Assembly: GCA_016928525.1 (NCBI GenBank)
Contig: JAFGKO010000400.1
Location: 1 to 7,737, forward strand
Direction: 5' to 3'
Source of the DNA: Anaerolineales bacterium
GTDB taxonomy: Bacteria; Chloroflexota; Anaerolineae; Anaerolineales; Villigracilaceae
Length of the DNA stretch: 7,737 bases
Numbering within the stretch: the stretch's first letter is position 1; every line of letters starts with the position of its first letter. Positions 1 to 5,991 of the stretch are shown piece by piece. The translations under genes and the position numbers were made by a program. The notes under the pieces were generated by a model, which had not been told where the DNA came from, made no database searches, and saw only the letters and a list, made by a program, of their open reading frames with translations.

Positions 1-79
1 CCCCTACGCAACGGTTTTATTATTGACGCTCTTGTACTATCTTGTCCAAAGATACAAATCGCCATTCATGCAAGGTTGA
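1..79 (+). CDS. 3' end of an unidentified membrane protein gene (partial)
   Basis: A reading frame enters from the left edge (first full codon at 2-4) and stops at TGA 77-79. The roughly 25 visible residues begin PYATVLLLTLLYYLVQ and end in a basic tail, RYKSPFMQG. A hydrophobic stretch followed by Arg/Lys is what the last transmembrane helix of an integral membrane protein and its short cytoplasmic tail look like. The stop codon abuts an intrinsic terminator (79-109), which is the best support that this frame is a real gene end. Another open frame crosses the same bases and stops at 109-111 inside the terminator stem-tail, but it has no membrane-like or family-like features. The family cannot be identified from so few residues. 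Confidence 0.5.
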   Translation, partial: PYATVLLLTLLYYLVQRYKSPFMQG

Positions 80-109
80 AAACGGCCTACCTGAAAGGTG
101 GGGGTTTTT
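79..109 (+). terminator. Intrinsic terminator of the upstream gene
   Basis: CCTACCT (86-92) pairs with AGGTGGG (96-102) around a GAA loop, with one G-T wobble. AAAAC before the stem and the GTTTTT after it can extend the helix, and a run of five T (105-109) follows. The hairpin starts on the last base of the TGA that ends the left-edge gene, so it reads as that gene's terminator. The opposite strand has only a weak T run, so rightward termination is the better reading. Confidence 0.75.
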
Positions 110-214
110 GACCCTATTTACAGACAATAAACAGGTAGATAGGAAAGAGAAAACACTTTACATTAACGTGGGATTATTGTGTCAACGGCTACGAAATGGA
201 CTCCGTTTCTCTCT

Positions 215-373
215 TCACGAATCACTGTTTTCCCTTCTCGGTTCACAATGCAGGTAAAGCCCCCCGATACTGAGTGCCTGGTTACTCATTACACCCGTTA
301 ATAAAGGTCTTATCCAAAAACATTGACTCTTAACATCGAGCGTGCTATTATCAATAATATCTTTATTTTTCAT
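215..373 (-). CDS. Doubtful small ORF, 53 residues
   Basis: An ATG at 373-371 is preceded by GGAGA (385-381) at about 8 nt, and the frame runs 53 codons to TGA at 217-215. The product has no recognisable motif. It has a moderately hydrophobic middle (FWIRPLLTGV) and a polar, charged end. A longer version starting at 427 lacks a ribosome-binding site. The ribosome site is the only positive sign. The ORF runs antisense through the strong + strand promoter at 323-351, and the local sequence is AT-rich and looks intergenic. It is more likely spurious than real. Confidence 0.18.
   Translation of the reverse strand: MKNKDIIDNSTLDVKSQCFWIRPLLTGVMSNQALSIGGLYLHCEPRRENSDS
323..351 (+). promoter_or_regulatory. 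Strong sigma-70-type promoter
   Basis: TTGACT (323-328, 5 of 6 to the -35 consensus) is followed by exactly 17 nt and then TATTAT (346-351, 5 of 6 to the -10 consensus). TGC directly before the -10 gives an extended -10 element. A start point near 358 is expected. No ribosome-binding site and ORF pair follows before the terminator at 510-535, so the product is either a short untranslated RNA or the leader of the PIN/TRAM gene at 577. TATTAT-CA-ATAATA (346-359) is also a perfect inverted repeat over the -10 and start region, and could be an operator. Confidence 0.6.
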
Positions 374-535
374 TTTTTTGTCTCCATGCCTCGCCTGGAC
401 ACTATCGTAGAACTCTGAAGCAATCATCTGAATTATTCTTCATCAATAGTTCTGACTCTTCGCATAGTAGAGATTACTACATCGTCTACCCATTAATACA
501 CTAAGGCGAGCGCAGATAATCTGCGCTTTTGTTTT
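358..535 (+). ncRNA. Candidate structured small RNA or attenuator leader
   Basis: This stretch lies between a near-consensus promoter (323-351) and an intrinsic terminator (510-535) and contains no credible ORF. The only ATG frame near its start gives a 10-residue peptide without a ribosome-binding site. Several helices can be seen by eye. CTCGCCT (390-396) pairs perfectly with AGGCGAG (504-510), closing a domain of about 120 nt. Inside it AGAACT (409-414) pairs with AGTTCT (448-453), and TGAAG (416-420) with CTTCA (438-442). TAGTA (465-469) pairs with TACTA (475-479) around GAGAT. The terminator stem follows at once. It does not match the conserved cores of SRP RNA, tmRNA or a T-box. It may be a free RNA of about 175 nt or a regulatory leader for the gene at 577. 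No folding energy was computed. Confidence 0.4.
510..535 (+). terminator. Intrinsic terminator upstream of the PIN/TRAM gene
   Basis: GCGCAGA (510-516) and TCTGCGC (520-526) form a perfect 7-bp stem with a TAA loop, followed by TTTTGTTTT (527-535). The opposite strand has no T run after the stem, so it acts on rightward transcripts. The left-edge gene already has its own terminator at 79-109, so this one must serve a transcript that starts in between, most simply from the promoter at 323-351. It could end a free RNA or act as an attenuator 42 nt ahead of the PIN/TRAM start codon. Confidence 0.75.
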
Positions 536-576
536 ATCAAGAGCGAGGCCTGGGGCGAAACAGGAGCCTTTATCCT

Positions 577-1632
577 ATGAGTATTGAATTCATTTCCCGA
601 ATCATCGGCATGATCGTTTTGGGGATTGGCGGCGTGTACCTGGGCGCCAGCCTCAGCGACCTCGCTGGGGCATCAGCGGAATTATGGGCCTCGGTGTTCG
701 GCCTGGTTGGTGTGCTTGCCGGTCTGATCCTCAGTCCCTACCTCTCCGTGCGCCCGATCAAAGCGATTCGTGCTTCGCTGGGCCAGGCCTCGGCGCGCTC
801 GCTCGTGGCCGGGATCACCGGCCTGGTGGTAGCACTGATCATTTCTGTGCTGCTCTCCTTCCCACTCTCGTTACTGCCCCAGCCTTTCAGCCAGATCTTA
901 CCGATCCTGGTTGCCCTGATTTTGTGTTATCTGGGCGTGGTTGTATTTGTATCCCGGCAGAATGACCTGTTTGCCGTCATTAACATGTTTCCCGGTCGTA
1001 GCAGTACAGCAGAAGACAGCAAGAACAGTAACGAAGGCCGCACCATCCTGATGGATACCAGCGTGATCATCGACGGGCGCATCGCCGACATCGCCCGCAC
1101 TGGCTTCCTTTCCGGGACGCTGCTGATCCCGCGTTTTGTGCTCAACGAACTGCAATACATCGCCGACTCTGGCGACAACCTGCGCCGCCAGCGCGGCCGC
1201 CGCGGCCTGGAAGTTTTAGCCCAACTGCAAAAAGACCCCGTTATCCCGGTACGGATCAGCGACATTGACGTTGAAGGTTCCAATGCTGTCGACGATAAGC
1301 TGATCATCCTCGCCCGCCAGCTCCGCGCCCCCGTGCTGACCAACGATTTCAACATGAACCGCGTGGCCGAATTGCAAGGCGTGGCGATCCTGAACATCAA
1401 CGAACTGGCAAACGCGGTCAAGACCGTGTACCTGCCGGGAGAGAACATGAACGTACGCATCATCCAGGAAGGTCGTGAGGCCGGGCAGGGTGTCGGCTAT
1501 CTGGACGACGGCACAATGGTGGTTGTGCAGGACGGCAGCGATTACCTCGGCATAGAGGTGACCACCACAGTCACCAAGGTGCTGCAAACCGCGGCCGGGC
1601 GCATGATCTTCGCCCGTCCGGAGGAAGAGTAA
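577..1632 (+). CDS. Membrane-anchored PIN/TRAM domain protein (YacL family)
   Basis: This is a 351-residue protein of the YacL type: an integral membrane N-terminus followed by a PIN nuclease-like domain and a C-terminal TRAM RNA-binding domain. Four hydrophobic helices are visible at about residues 5-25, 35-55, 74-100 and 104-126. The PIN domain spans about 156-280 and keeps the acidic metal-binding set: D160 and D166 in LMDTSVIIDGR, E191 in LNELQ, D239/D240 in AVDDKLI and D257 in LTNDFNMN. The TRAM domain covers about 285-345. Family members are presumed metal-dependent RNases or RNA-binding proteins, but the substrate is unknown. The ATG at 577 is chosen because AGGAG (562-566) lies 10 nt upstream; a TTG at 529 is in frame but falls inside the terminator tail. 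The gene precedes cysS and rlmB, as yacL does in the Bacillus cluster. The SD may be partly masked by a small hairpin (CCTG 549-552 with CAGG 561-564). Confidence 0.9.
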   Translation: MSIEFISRIIGMIVLGIGGVYLGASLSDLAGASAELWASVFGLVGVLAGLILSPYLSVRPIKAIRASLGQASARSLVAGITGLVVALIISVLLSFPLSLLPQPFSQILPILVALILCYLGVVVFVSRQNDLFAVINMFPGRSSTAEDSKNSNEGRTILMDTSVIIDGRIADIARTGFLSGTLLIPRFVLNELQYIADSGDNLRRQRGRRGLEVLAQLQKDPVIPVRISDIDVEGSNAVDDKLIILARQLRAPVLTNDFNMNRVAELQGVAILNINELANAVKTVYLPGENMNVRIIQEGREAGQGVGYLDDGTMVVVQDGSDYLGIEVTTTVTKVLQTAAGRMIFARPEEE

Positions 1633-1683
1633 GCAATAACATCTCTGTGCCCTGCGGCACAAATTCAATTACAATATAAGGAA

Positions 1684-1778
1684 AGATGCCCTGTGCTTTG
1701 AGGCATCTCTGCGGTTTGCGAAGCGAACCGCATAAGAAAAAGCTTTGCTTTTTCCACTCACCGCATAAAAGCTTTTAT
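1684..1778 (+). promoter_or_regulatory. Three tandem hairpins and a palindrome in the cysS leader
   Basis: The gap before cysS is almost fully palindromic. Hairpin 1 is AGATGCC (1684-1690) with GGCATCT (1702-1708). Hairpin 2 is GCGGTTTGC (1711-1719) with GCGAACCGC (1723-1731), nine pairs with one G-T and a GAA loop. Hairpin 3 is GAAAAAGC (1736-1743) with GCTTTTTC (1747-1754). ATAAAAGCTTTTAT (1765-1778) is a perfect 14-bp palindrome. ACCGCATAA occurs twice (1727-1735 and 1760-1768), so GCGGT at 1711 could pair with either ACCGC copy, and AAAAGC of hairpin 3 could pair with GCTTTT at 1771-1776. Such exclusive pairings could make a switch, or the block could be a copy of a dispersed palindromic repeat. 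T-box consensus elements are absent. A smaller hairpin, TGTGCC/GGCACA, lies just upstream at 1646-1661. Confidence 0.5.
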
Positions 1779-1792
1779 TTGGAGAGAACCAG

Positions 1793-3193
1793 ATGAGTTT
1801 ACGGGTTTACAACACACTCACGCGTCAAAAAGAACCATTCGAGACACTTGAACCAGGTAAAGTGCGTATGTATGTCTGCGGCCCTACCGTCTATGACAAA
1901 GCCCACGTTGGACACGCCATGTCCAGCCTGGTGTTCGATATTATTCGCCGCTACCTGGAATTCAAAGGCTATAAGGTCCATCACGTAATGAACTACACCG
2001 ACGTGGACGATAAGATCATCGACCGGGCCAACTTCGAAGAACGCGACCCGGTCGAACTGGCCGAGTTCTACATCGACGAATATGACCGCCACATCGGCGA
2101 ACTCAACATCCGCCCGGCCACCGATTTCCCGCGCGCCACCCAGGAGATCGACTACATCATTGAAATGGTGAAAGGTCTGATCGAGAAGGGCTACGCTTAT
2201 CCTGCTGATGGCGACGTGTACTTCCGCGTGACCAAAGACGACGATTACGGCAAGCTCTCCCGCCGCAAGTTGGAAGACATGCAAATCGGGGCGCGCGTCG
2301 GCGTAGACGAGCGCAAAGAAAACCCGCTCGACTTCGCGGTGTGGAAAGGCGTCAAACCCGGCGAACCTTGCTGGGACAGCCCGTGGGGGCCGGGACGCCC
2401 CGGCTGGCACATCGAGTGCTCGGCGATGAGCCTGCACCACCTTGGCGAGCAGATCGACATTCACGGCGGCGGCACCGACCTGGTCTTCCCACATCATGAG
2501 AACGAGATCGCCCAGAGTGAAAGCCTGACCGGCAAGCAATTCGCCCGCTACTGGATGCACAACGGCATGCTGCAATTCGACGGTGAGAAGATGTCCAAGT
2601 CCTTGGGCAACCTGATCACGATCGACGATTTCCTGGAAGATTACGAAGCCGATGTACTGCGCATGGCTGTGTTGAACGGCAACTACCGCCAGCCACTGAC
2701 CTTCAACGACGCCGTACTGGAACAATCCAAGAAGGCTGTTGAGCGCCTGCGCTCTGCTCTGCGGCCCGCTTTCCCCGAATCGGAGGGTGCCGATAAAGAC
2801 GCGCTGACACAGTTGAACACACAAGTCGAAACCACCCACCAGGGTTTCATTGAAGCCATGGATGATGATTTCAACTCGGCCGGCGCGTTGGGCCAAATCT
2901 TCGACCTGGTGCGCGTGGTCAACCATGCCCGCGACGCCGGAGCAAACGACGAGCAATTGCAACCCGCTCAAAAAACGATCACCGACCTGACCGGTATCCT
3001 GGGCCTGCAACTGGAAAAAGCCGAAACTACCGGGGCCGAAGCCGCGCCATTCATCGACCTGCTGGTCGAGGTGCGTTTGGAACTGCGCAAGGAAAAGCTG
3101 TGGGCACTTTCGGATAAAATCCGCGACCAGTTGGCGGAGCTGGGTGTGCTCCTGGAAGACAGCAAAGAAGGCACCCTCTGGCGCTGGGAATAA
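1793..3193 (+). CDS. cysS: Cysteine--tRNA ligase
   Basis: A complete class Ia cysteinyl-tRNA synthetase of 466 residues, the usual length. It activates cysteine with ATP and charges tRNA-Cys in the cytoplasm. The HIGH-type signature is HVGH at 38-41 within [13 protein letters not shown], and the second signature is KMSKS at 266-270. The catalytic zinc site is intact: C29 in YVCGPTVY, C209 in HIECSAM, and H234 and E238 in FPHHENE. These sit at or within one residue of the E. coli ligand positions. The DALR/anticodon-binding helical region follows from about 290. The C-terminus ends with the typical [27 protein letters not shown] segment. The start is ATG 1793 with GGAG (1781-1784) 8 nt upstream. 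The 160-bp gap from the PIN/TRAM gene is packed with hairpins, so expression may be controlled at the RNA level. rlmB follows after 69 bp. Confidence 0.97.
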   Translation: MSLRVYNTLTRQKEPFETLEPGKVRMYVCGPTVYDKAHVGHAMSSLVFDIIRRYLEFKGYKVHHVMNYTDVDDKIIDRANFEERDPVELAEFYIDEYDRHIGELNIRPATDFPRATQEIDYIIEMVKGLIEKGYAYPADGDVYFRVTKDDDYGKLSRRKLEDMQIGARVGVDERKENPLDFAVWKGVKPGEPCWDSPWGPGRPGWHIECSAMSLHHLGEQIDIHGGGTDLVFPHHENEIAQSESLTGKQFARYWMHNGMLQFDGEKMSKSLGNLITIDDFLEDYEADVLRMAVLNGNYRQPLTFNDAVLEQSKKAVERLRSALRPAFPESEGADKDALTQLNTQVETTHQGFIEAMDDDFNSAGALGQIFDLVRVVNHARDAGANDEQLQPAQKTITDLTGILGLQLEKAETTGAEAAPFIDLLVEVRLELRKEKLWALSDKIRDQLAELGVLLEDSKEGTLWRWE

Positions 3194-3210
3194 ACAAAAC
3201 AAAGGAGATG

Positions 3211-3254
3211 GGCTGTCCCAAAAGTAAAATCTAACTTTTAGGACAGCCTTTTTT
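3211..3254 (+). terminator. Terminator-like hairpin between cysS and rlmB
   Basis: GGCTGTCC (3211-3218) pairs with GGACAGCC (3241-3248). After one C/A mismatch the helix continues as AAAAGT (3220-3225) with ACTTTT (3234-3239) around an 8-nt loop. TTTTTT (3249-3254) follows, making a textbook intrinsic terminator for cysS. The 3' end of the U tract is only 8 nt before the rlmB ATG (3263), leaving no room for a normal ribosome-binding site. The arm GGCTGTCCCAAAAGT also resembles the terminal inverted repeats of some insertion sequences, so it could be a remnant or a minimal palindromic element (inference). Confidence 0.75.
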
Positions 3255-3262
3255 AATTGCTT

Positions 3263-4015
3263 ATGGCTGAATGGATCTATGGCCGCAATCCGGTCTATGA
3301 AGTATTGACCGCCGCAAGGCGCGATGTGTTCGAACTGCGCCTGGCGCAGGGCACCGAAAAGAAAGGTCGCATTGCCGATATTCAAAAGCTGTGCCAGGAA
3401 AAGAAAATCCCGGTCAAGTTCGTGCCGCGCCAGGACCTGGACAATATGCTCAGTGATGCACCGGGCAGCAGCCACCAGGGGTTGGCTTTGCGGGCCAGTG
3501 AATACCCCTACAGCGACCTGGACGAGATGCTCTACCGGGCCGAAGAACGGGAGGAACCACCCTTCTTGCTGCTCTTGGATACGCTGCAAGACCCGCACAA
3601 CCTGGGCACGCTGCTGCGCACCGCCGAGGCGGTGGGTGTACACGGCGTGGTGATGCCTCTGCGGCGCACGGCCACGGTTACTCCGGCGGTGGTCAACGCC
3701 TCGTCGGGGGCCAGCGAACATTTGCTGGTCACGCAGGCCAACCTGGCCCAGGCCATCAAGAATTTGAAGGATAACGACGTGTGGGTGATCGGCCTGGACG
3801 GCGGCCGCGATTCCCAGCCGCCCGACCGTGTGCGCCTGGACGGGGCGATTGCGCTGGTGGTCGGCAACGAGGGCGAGGGCATGCGCCGCCTGGTGCGCGA
3901 GTCCTGCGACCTGCTGCTGCGCCTGCCGATGCGCGGCCGGATCGAATCGCTCAACGCTGCCGCGGCCGGGACGGTGGCGCTGTATCTGGCCTGGGGGGCA
4001 AGGGGATACGATTAG
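3263..4015 (+). CDS. rlmB: 23S rRNA 2'-O-methyltransferase RlmB (TrmH/SpoU family)
   Basis: A 250-residue SPOUT-class RNA methyltransferase of normal length. RlmB uses S-adenosylmethionine to methylate the 2'-OH of a guanosine in the peptidyl-transferase region of 23S rRNA (G2251 in E. coli). Residues 3-78 form the small N-terminal substrate-binding domain, starting IYGRNPVYEVL. The knotted SPOUT domain starts near 98 and shows the three TrmH motifs: LDTLQDPHNLGTLLRTAEAVG (106-126, N113 and R119), VVGNEGEGM (199-207) and LPMRGRIESLNAAAAGTVALY (221-241). Related tRNA or rRNA methyltransferases share these motifs, but the N-terminal domain and the cysS neighbour favour RlmB. ATG 3263 is used; TTG 3257 is in frame but has no better support. 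No ribosome-binding site adjoins the start, and AAGGAG (3202-3207) lies before the hairpin. The last four codons and the stop lie inside a 48-nt repeat that recurs at 6442. Confidence 0.93.
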   Translation: MAEWIYGRNPVYEVLTAARRDVFELRLAQGTEKKGRIADIQKLCQEKKIPVKFVPRQDLDNMLSDAPGSSHQGLALRASEYPYSDLDEMLYRAEEREEPPFLLLLDTLQDPHNLGTLLRTAEAVGVHGVVMPLRRTATVTPAVVNASSGASEHLLVTQANLAQAIKNLKDNDVWVIGLDGGRDSQPPDRVRLDGAIALVVGNEGEGMRRLVRESCDLLLRLPMRGRIESLNAAAAGTVALYLAWGARGYD

Positions 4016-4049
4016 TTTCGGCAGTTTAGTGGTTGGGTAGTTGGATAGT
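4002..4049 (+). repeat. 48-nt direct repeat, copy 1 (spans the rlmB stop)
   Basis: Bases 4002-4049 match 6442-6489 at 46 of 48 positions; the differences are at 4019 (C/A) and 4022 (C/T). The copy starts GGGGATACGATTAG, which encodes the last residues and stop codon of rlmB, and continues into a run of TAGT/GG-rich units downstream. The TAGT-type units carry on in degenerate form to about 4065. Confidence 0.9.
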
Positions 4050-4103
4050 TTGGTAGTCGGTTAGTCGCAGATTCTTTTTTGGCCGGGATTTGTTGCAGGC
4101 AGA

Positions 4104-4124
4104 GAGAAATCTTGTGGATTTCTC
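4104..4124. repeat. Perfect 8-bp hairpin upstream of the lipoprotein promoter
   Basis: GAGAAATC (4104-4111) and GATTTCTC (4117-4124) form a perfect inverted repeat around TTGTG. No T run follows, so it is not an intrinsic terminator. It lies about 35 nt upstream of the candidate -10 at 4159 and could be a protein-binding site or an RNA hairpin at the end of the rlmB transcript. A T6 run at 4075-4080 precedes it without a stem of its own. Confidence 0.35.
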
Positions 4125-4135
4125 CAGCCACCGGA

Positions 4136-4164
4136 TAGTAAAAATAGACTTGAGCAGATATAAT
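4136..4164 (+). promoter_or_regulatory. Possible promoter of the PD40 lipoprotein gene
   Basis: TATAAT (4159-4164) is a perfect -10 hexamer 34 nt before the lipoprotein ATG, a natural leader length. The hexamer at the -35 position with 17-nt spacing (4136-4141, TAGTAA) does not match consensus, and there is no TG extension. An activator or an alternative sigma factor may be needed. The site lies inside the low-GC insert, so the lipoprotein gene would bring its own promoter. Confidence 0.4.
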
Positions 4165-4323
4165 ACAATCCAGGACAACATCTTCCAGGGAGCCTGAGAT
4201 GAAGAAATCACCTATAAAATTTATTCTGATTCTATTTGTGCTGGTGCTATCGGGCTGTGCTGCCCAGCAAAAAGTGCGGTAACGGCGCCAACCAACACAC
4301 AACCCCCAACCTTCACAGCAACC

Positions 4324-5991
4324 ATGCCGTCTGCAACGCTTTCATCCAAAAAAGCTTACCTGCCGACTTATCAGGCCAAGATGACCCAAAGATATCTCGA
4401 GCAAGCTACGCCCACTGCCGTAAACTGGACACCAACGCCAACGTCTCCTTCAGCGGATCTGTTCCACAACGTTGAGGTCGCTCCCGAAATGGCCTGGGGG
4501 CAGGCGGATGGTTCGCTCTTGTTGTTGGATTATTCAACCAGTGAGGATATTTTGCTGGATTTGACCACTGGGGCGAAAACACCCATTGACCCAATTGAAC
4601 CATTGGACTACTGCGCGTATGTTTCCCCAAACCGTTCGCGAATTGCCTGCTCTGCAGGGACAGGCGCATCCGCTAAGTTAGTGATTCTAGACCATCAGGG
4701 AAAGATCATCAAAACGTATCCCTGGAAAGACAATTGGTATTTCCTGGATGGCTGGTTGAACGATGGTCAAGTCATACTGACAGCTAATCCACCCGCTGAT
4801 TATGAGCCCTACCAAAACTTGCCCACCACGCTCTTCAACATTGGGGGTGGAAACGAAACCGTTCTACTACCCGATTATCCCGAGATCAATAATTTAGAAC
4901 CCTTCAATCAGCAGGGGCCACTTGCTGCGACGGCAACCAGCTACAGCCCGAACTTGAAGCTCGCTGTCTATGAAGCGTTCGGCGAGGGAGGAAAAGATTT
5001 AGTTTTGTGGGATCGGCAGAACAACACAGAAGCTGCCCGAGTTCAACAAGCAGATACAGCACCCTACCCGCAATGGAATCCAGCCGGAGACCAGGTTGTT
5101 GTAGCTGGGAGATCAGAAACCAGATATACGGATTTATTTATCCTTTCAAAATCCGGTGGAGCACAGCAGGTTACAGATCTCCGAGAAATAATTTTCCACC
5201 CAACGAGCATCTACACCCTGGGTTGGTCGCCTGATGGGAAGCGCATCGCCTTTGAACTTACATCGGATGGTCGGAAATGTGATCAACACTGTATCGGGAT
5301 TTTTGATGTGGATTCGGGAGAAGTTGAAATCTTTAATTTCTCCGAATATCGCATTGGTTTTTCCCTCGCACCGAATTATGCTTTGACCTGGTCTCCAGAC
5401 AGCCGCTATTTGTTGCTGCCCCTGATTTCGATTGAGACTGACGAAGAACCGACCGTTGTCTTCGATGTCGAGCAAGGGCTGGCCTACCAGGTAGCCACAA
5501 ACGCGCGGATTGAGGGCTGGCTGGCTCGCCGCCACGATCTTGGTCATTCGGCGACACCCACTCAAACGCCAGTTTCAACTGGTGAAGTCATGCCGCTAAG
5601 TGGTGATGGGATCGTTAAAGTAACCGATGGGGCCTATAGTTATTTCCTGGGGAGCCTGAACCCGGAACAAACCGAGATGATCGCATTTGCACATGACGGT
5701 TCTCATTGGCGGCTTGTGCGCATCGATCCTGATCAAGGAAGCTTTATTGAATTCATTCCCCATTTCGATGCAGACTCTCAAAATCCACAGGTATCACCGG
5801 ATGGGAAATATATTCTGGTTGCTTCAAACGGCACTGGTGATTTTGATATTTATATAATGGATTACCATAGAGAAGAATTCATCAAGTATGTAACTTCAAA
5901 TAGTTCGAGTGATATTTCTCCGGATTGGTTTCCAGATGGTAATCGGCTTGTATATATTCACAATGACGGTGATTGGGAAATATATATATAA
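4324..5991 (+). CDS. Main open fragment of the PD40 lipoprotein
   Basis: The longest uninterrupted part of the broken lipoprotein gene, 555 codons from ATG 4324, which is probably not a true start. No ribosome-binding site precedes it, and the frame stays open upstream to the A5 slippage point with a Thr/Pro-rich spacer typical of the region just after a lipoprotein cysteine. It contains the whole N-terminal propeller of about seven blades, the Thr/Pro linker, and the first three blades of the C-terminal propeller. It ends prematurely at TAA 5989-5991 within DWEIYI, in the middle of a blade. Confidence 0.65.
   Translation: MPSATLSSKKAYLPTYQAKMTQRYLEQATPTAVNWTPTPTSPSADLFHNVEVAPEMAWGQADGSLLLLDYSTSEDILLDLTTGAKTPIDPIEPLDYCAYVSPNRSRIACSAGTGASAKLVILDHQGKIIKTYPWKDNWYFLDGWLNDGQVILTANPPADYEPYQNLPTTLFNIGGGNETVLLPDYPEINNLEPFNQQGPLAATATSYSPNLKLAVYEAFGEGGKDLVLWDRQNNTEAARVQQADTAPYPQWNPAGDQVVVAGRSETRYTDLFILSKSGGAQQVTDLREIIFHPTSIYTLGWSPDGKRIAFELTSDGRKCDQHCIGIFDVDSGEVEIFNFSEYRIGFSLAPNYALTWSPDSRYLLLPLISIETDEEPTVVFDVEQGLAYQVATNARIEGWLARRHDLGHSATPTQTPVSTGEVMPLSGDGIVKVTDGAYSYFLGSLNPEQTEMIAFAHDGSHWRLVRIDPDQGSFIEFIPHFDADSQNPQVSPDGKYILVASNGTGDFDIYIMDYHREEFIKYVTSNSSSDISPDWFPDGNRLVYIHNDGDWEIYI

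Noticed and set aside
157..185. Minus-strand promoter with TTGACA (185-180) and 17-nt spacing
   Set aside because: The -10 (TGTAAA) matches only 4 of 6, and no leftward gene or start is visible in the window; the left-edge gene reads rightward.
42..257. 71-residue + strand reading frame with a TTG start
   Set aside because: It runs through the terminator at 79-109, has no ribosome-binding site or recognisable motif, and sits in AT-rich spacer.
529..576. TTG start adding 16 residues to the PIN/TRAM protein
   Set aside because: It lies in the terminator U tract and has no ribosome-binding site; ATG 577 has AGGAG 10 nt upstream and begins directly at the first membrane helix.
1684..1792. T-box riboswitch for cysS
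   Set aside because: The conserved antiterminator segment (GGTGGNACCGCG type) is not present; only isolated ACCGC copies occur.
1799..3721. 640-codon open frame on the minus strand opposite cysS and rlmB
   Set aside because: It is a shadow of GC-rich coding sequence: both genes on the + strand have complete family motifs, and the antisense product crosses two genes and shows no family features.
4268..4282. Programmed -1 ribosomal frameshift at C-AAAAA-G
   Set aside because: The preceding CAA codon cannot re-pair after a -1 shift, so the classic tandem slippery heptamer is not met, and no downstream stimulator is obvious; indel or transcript slippage is simpler.
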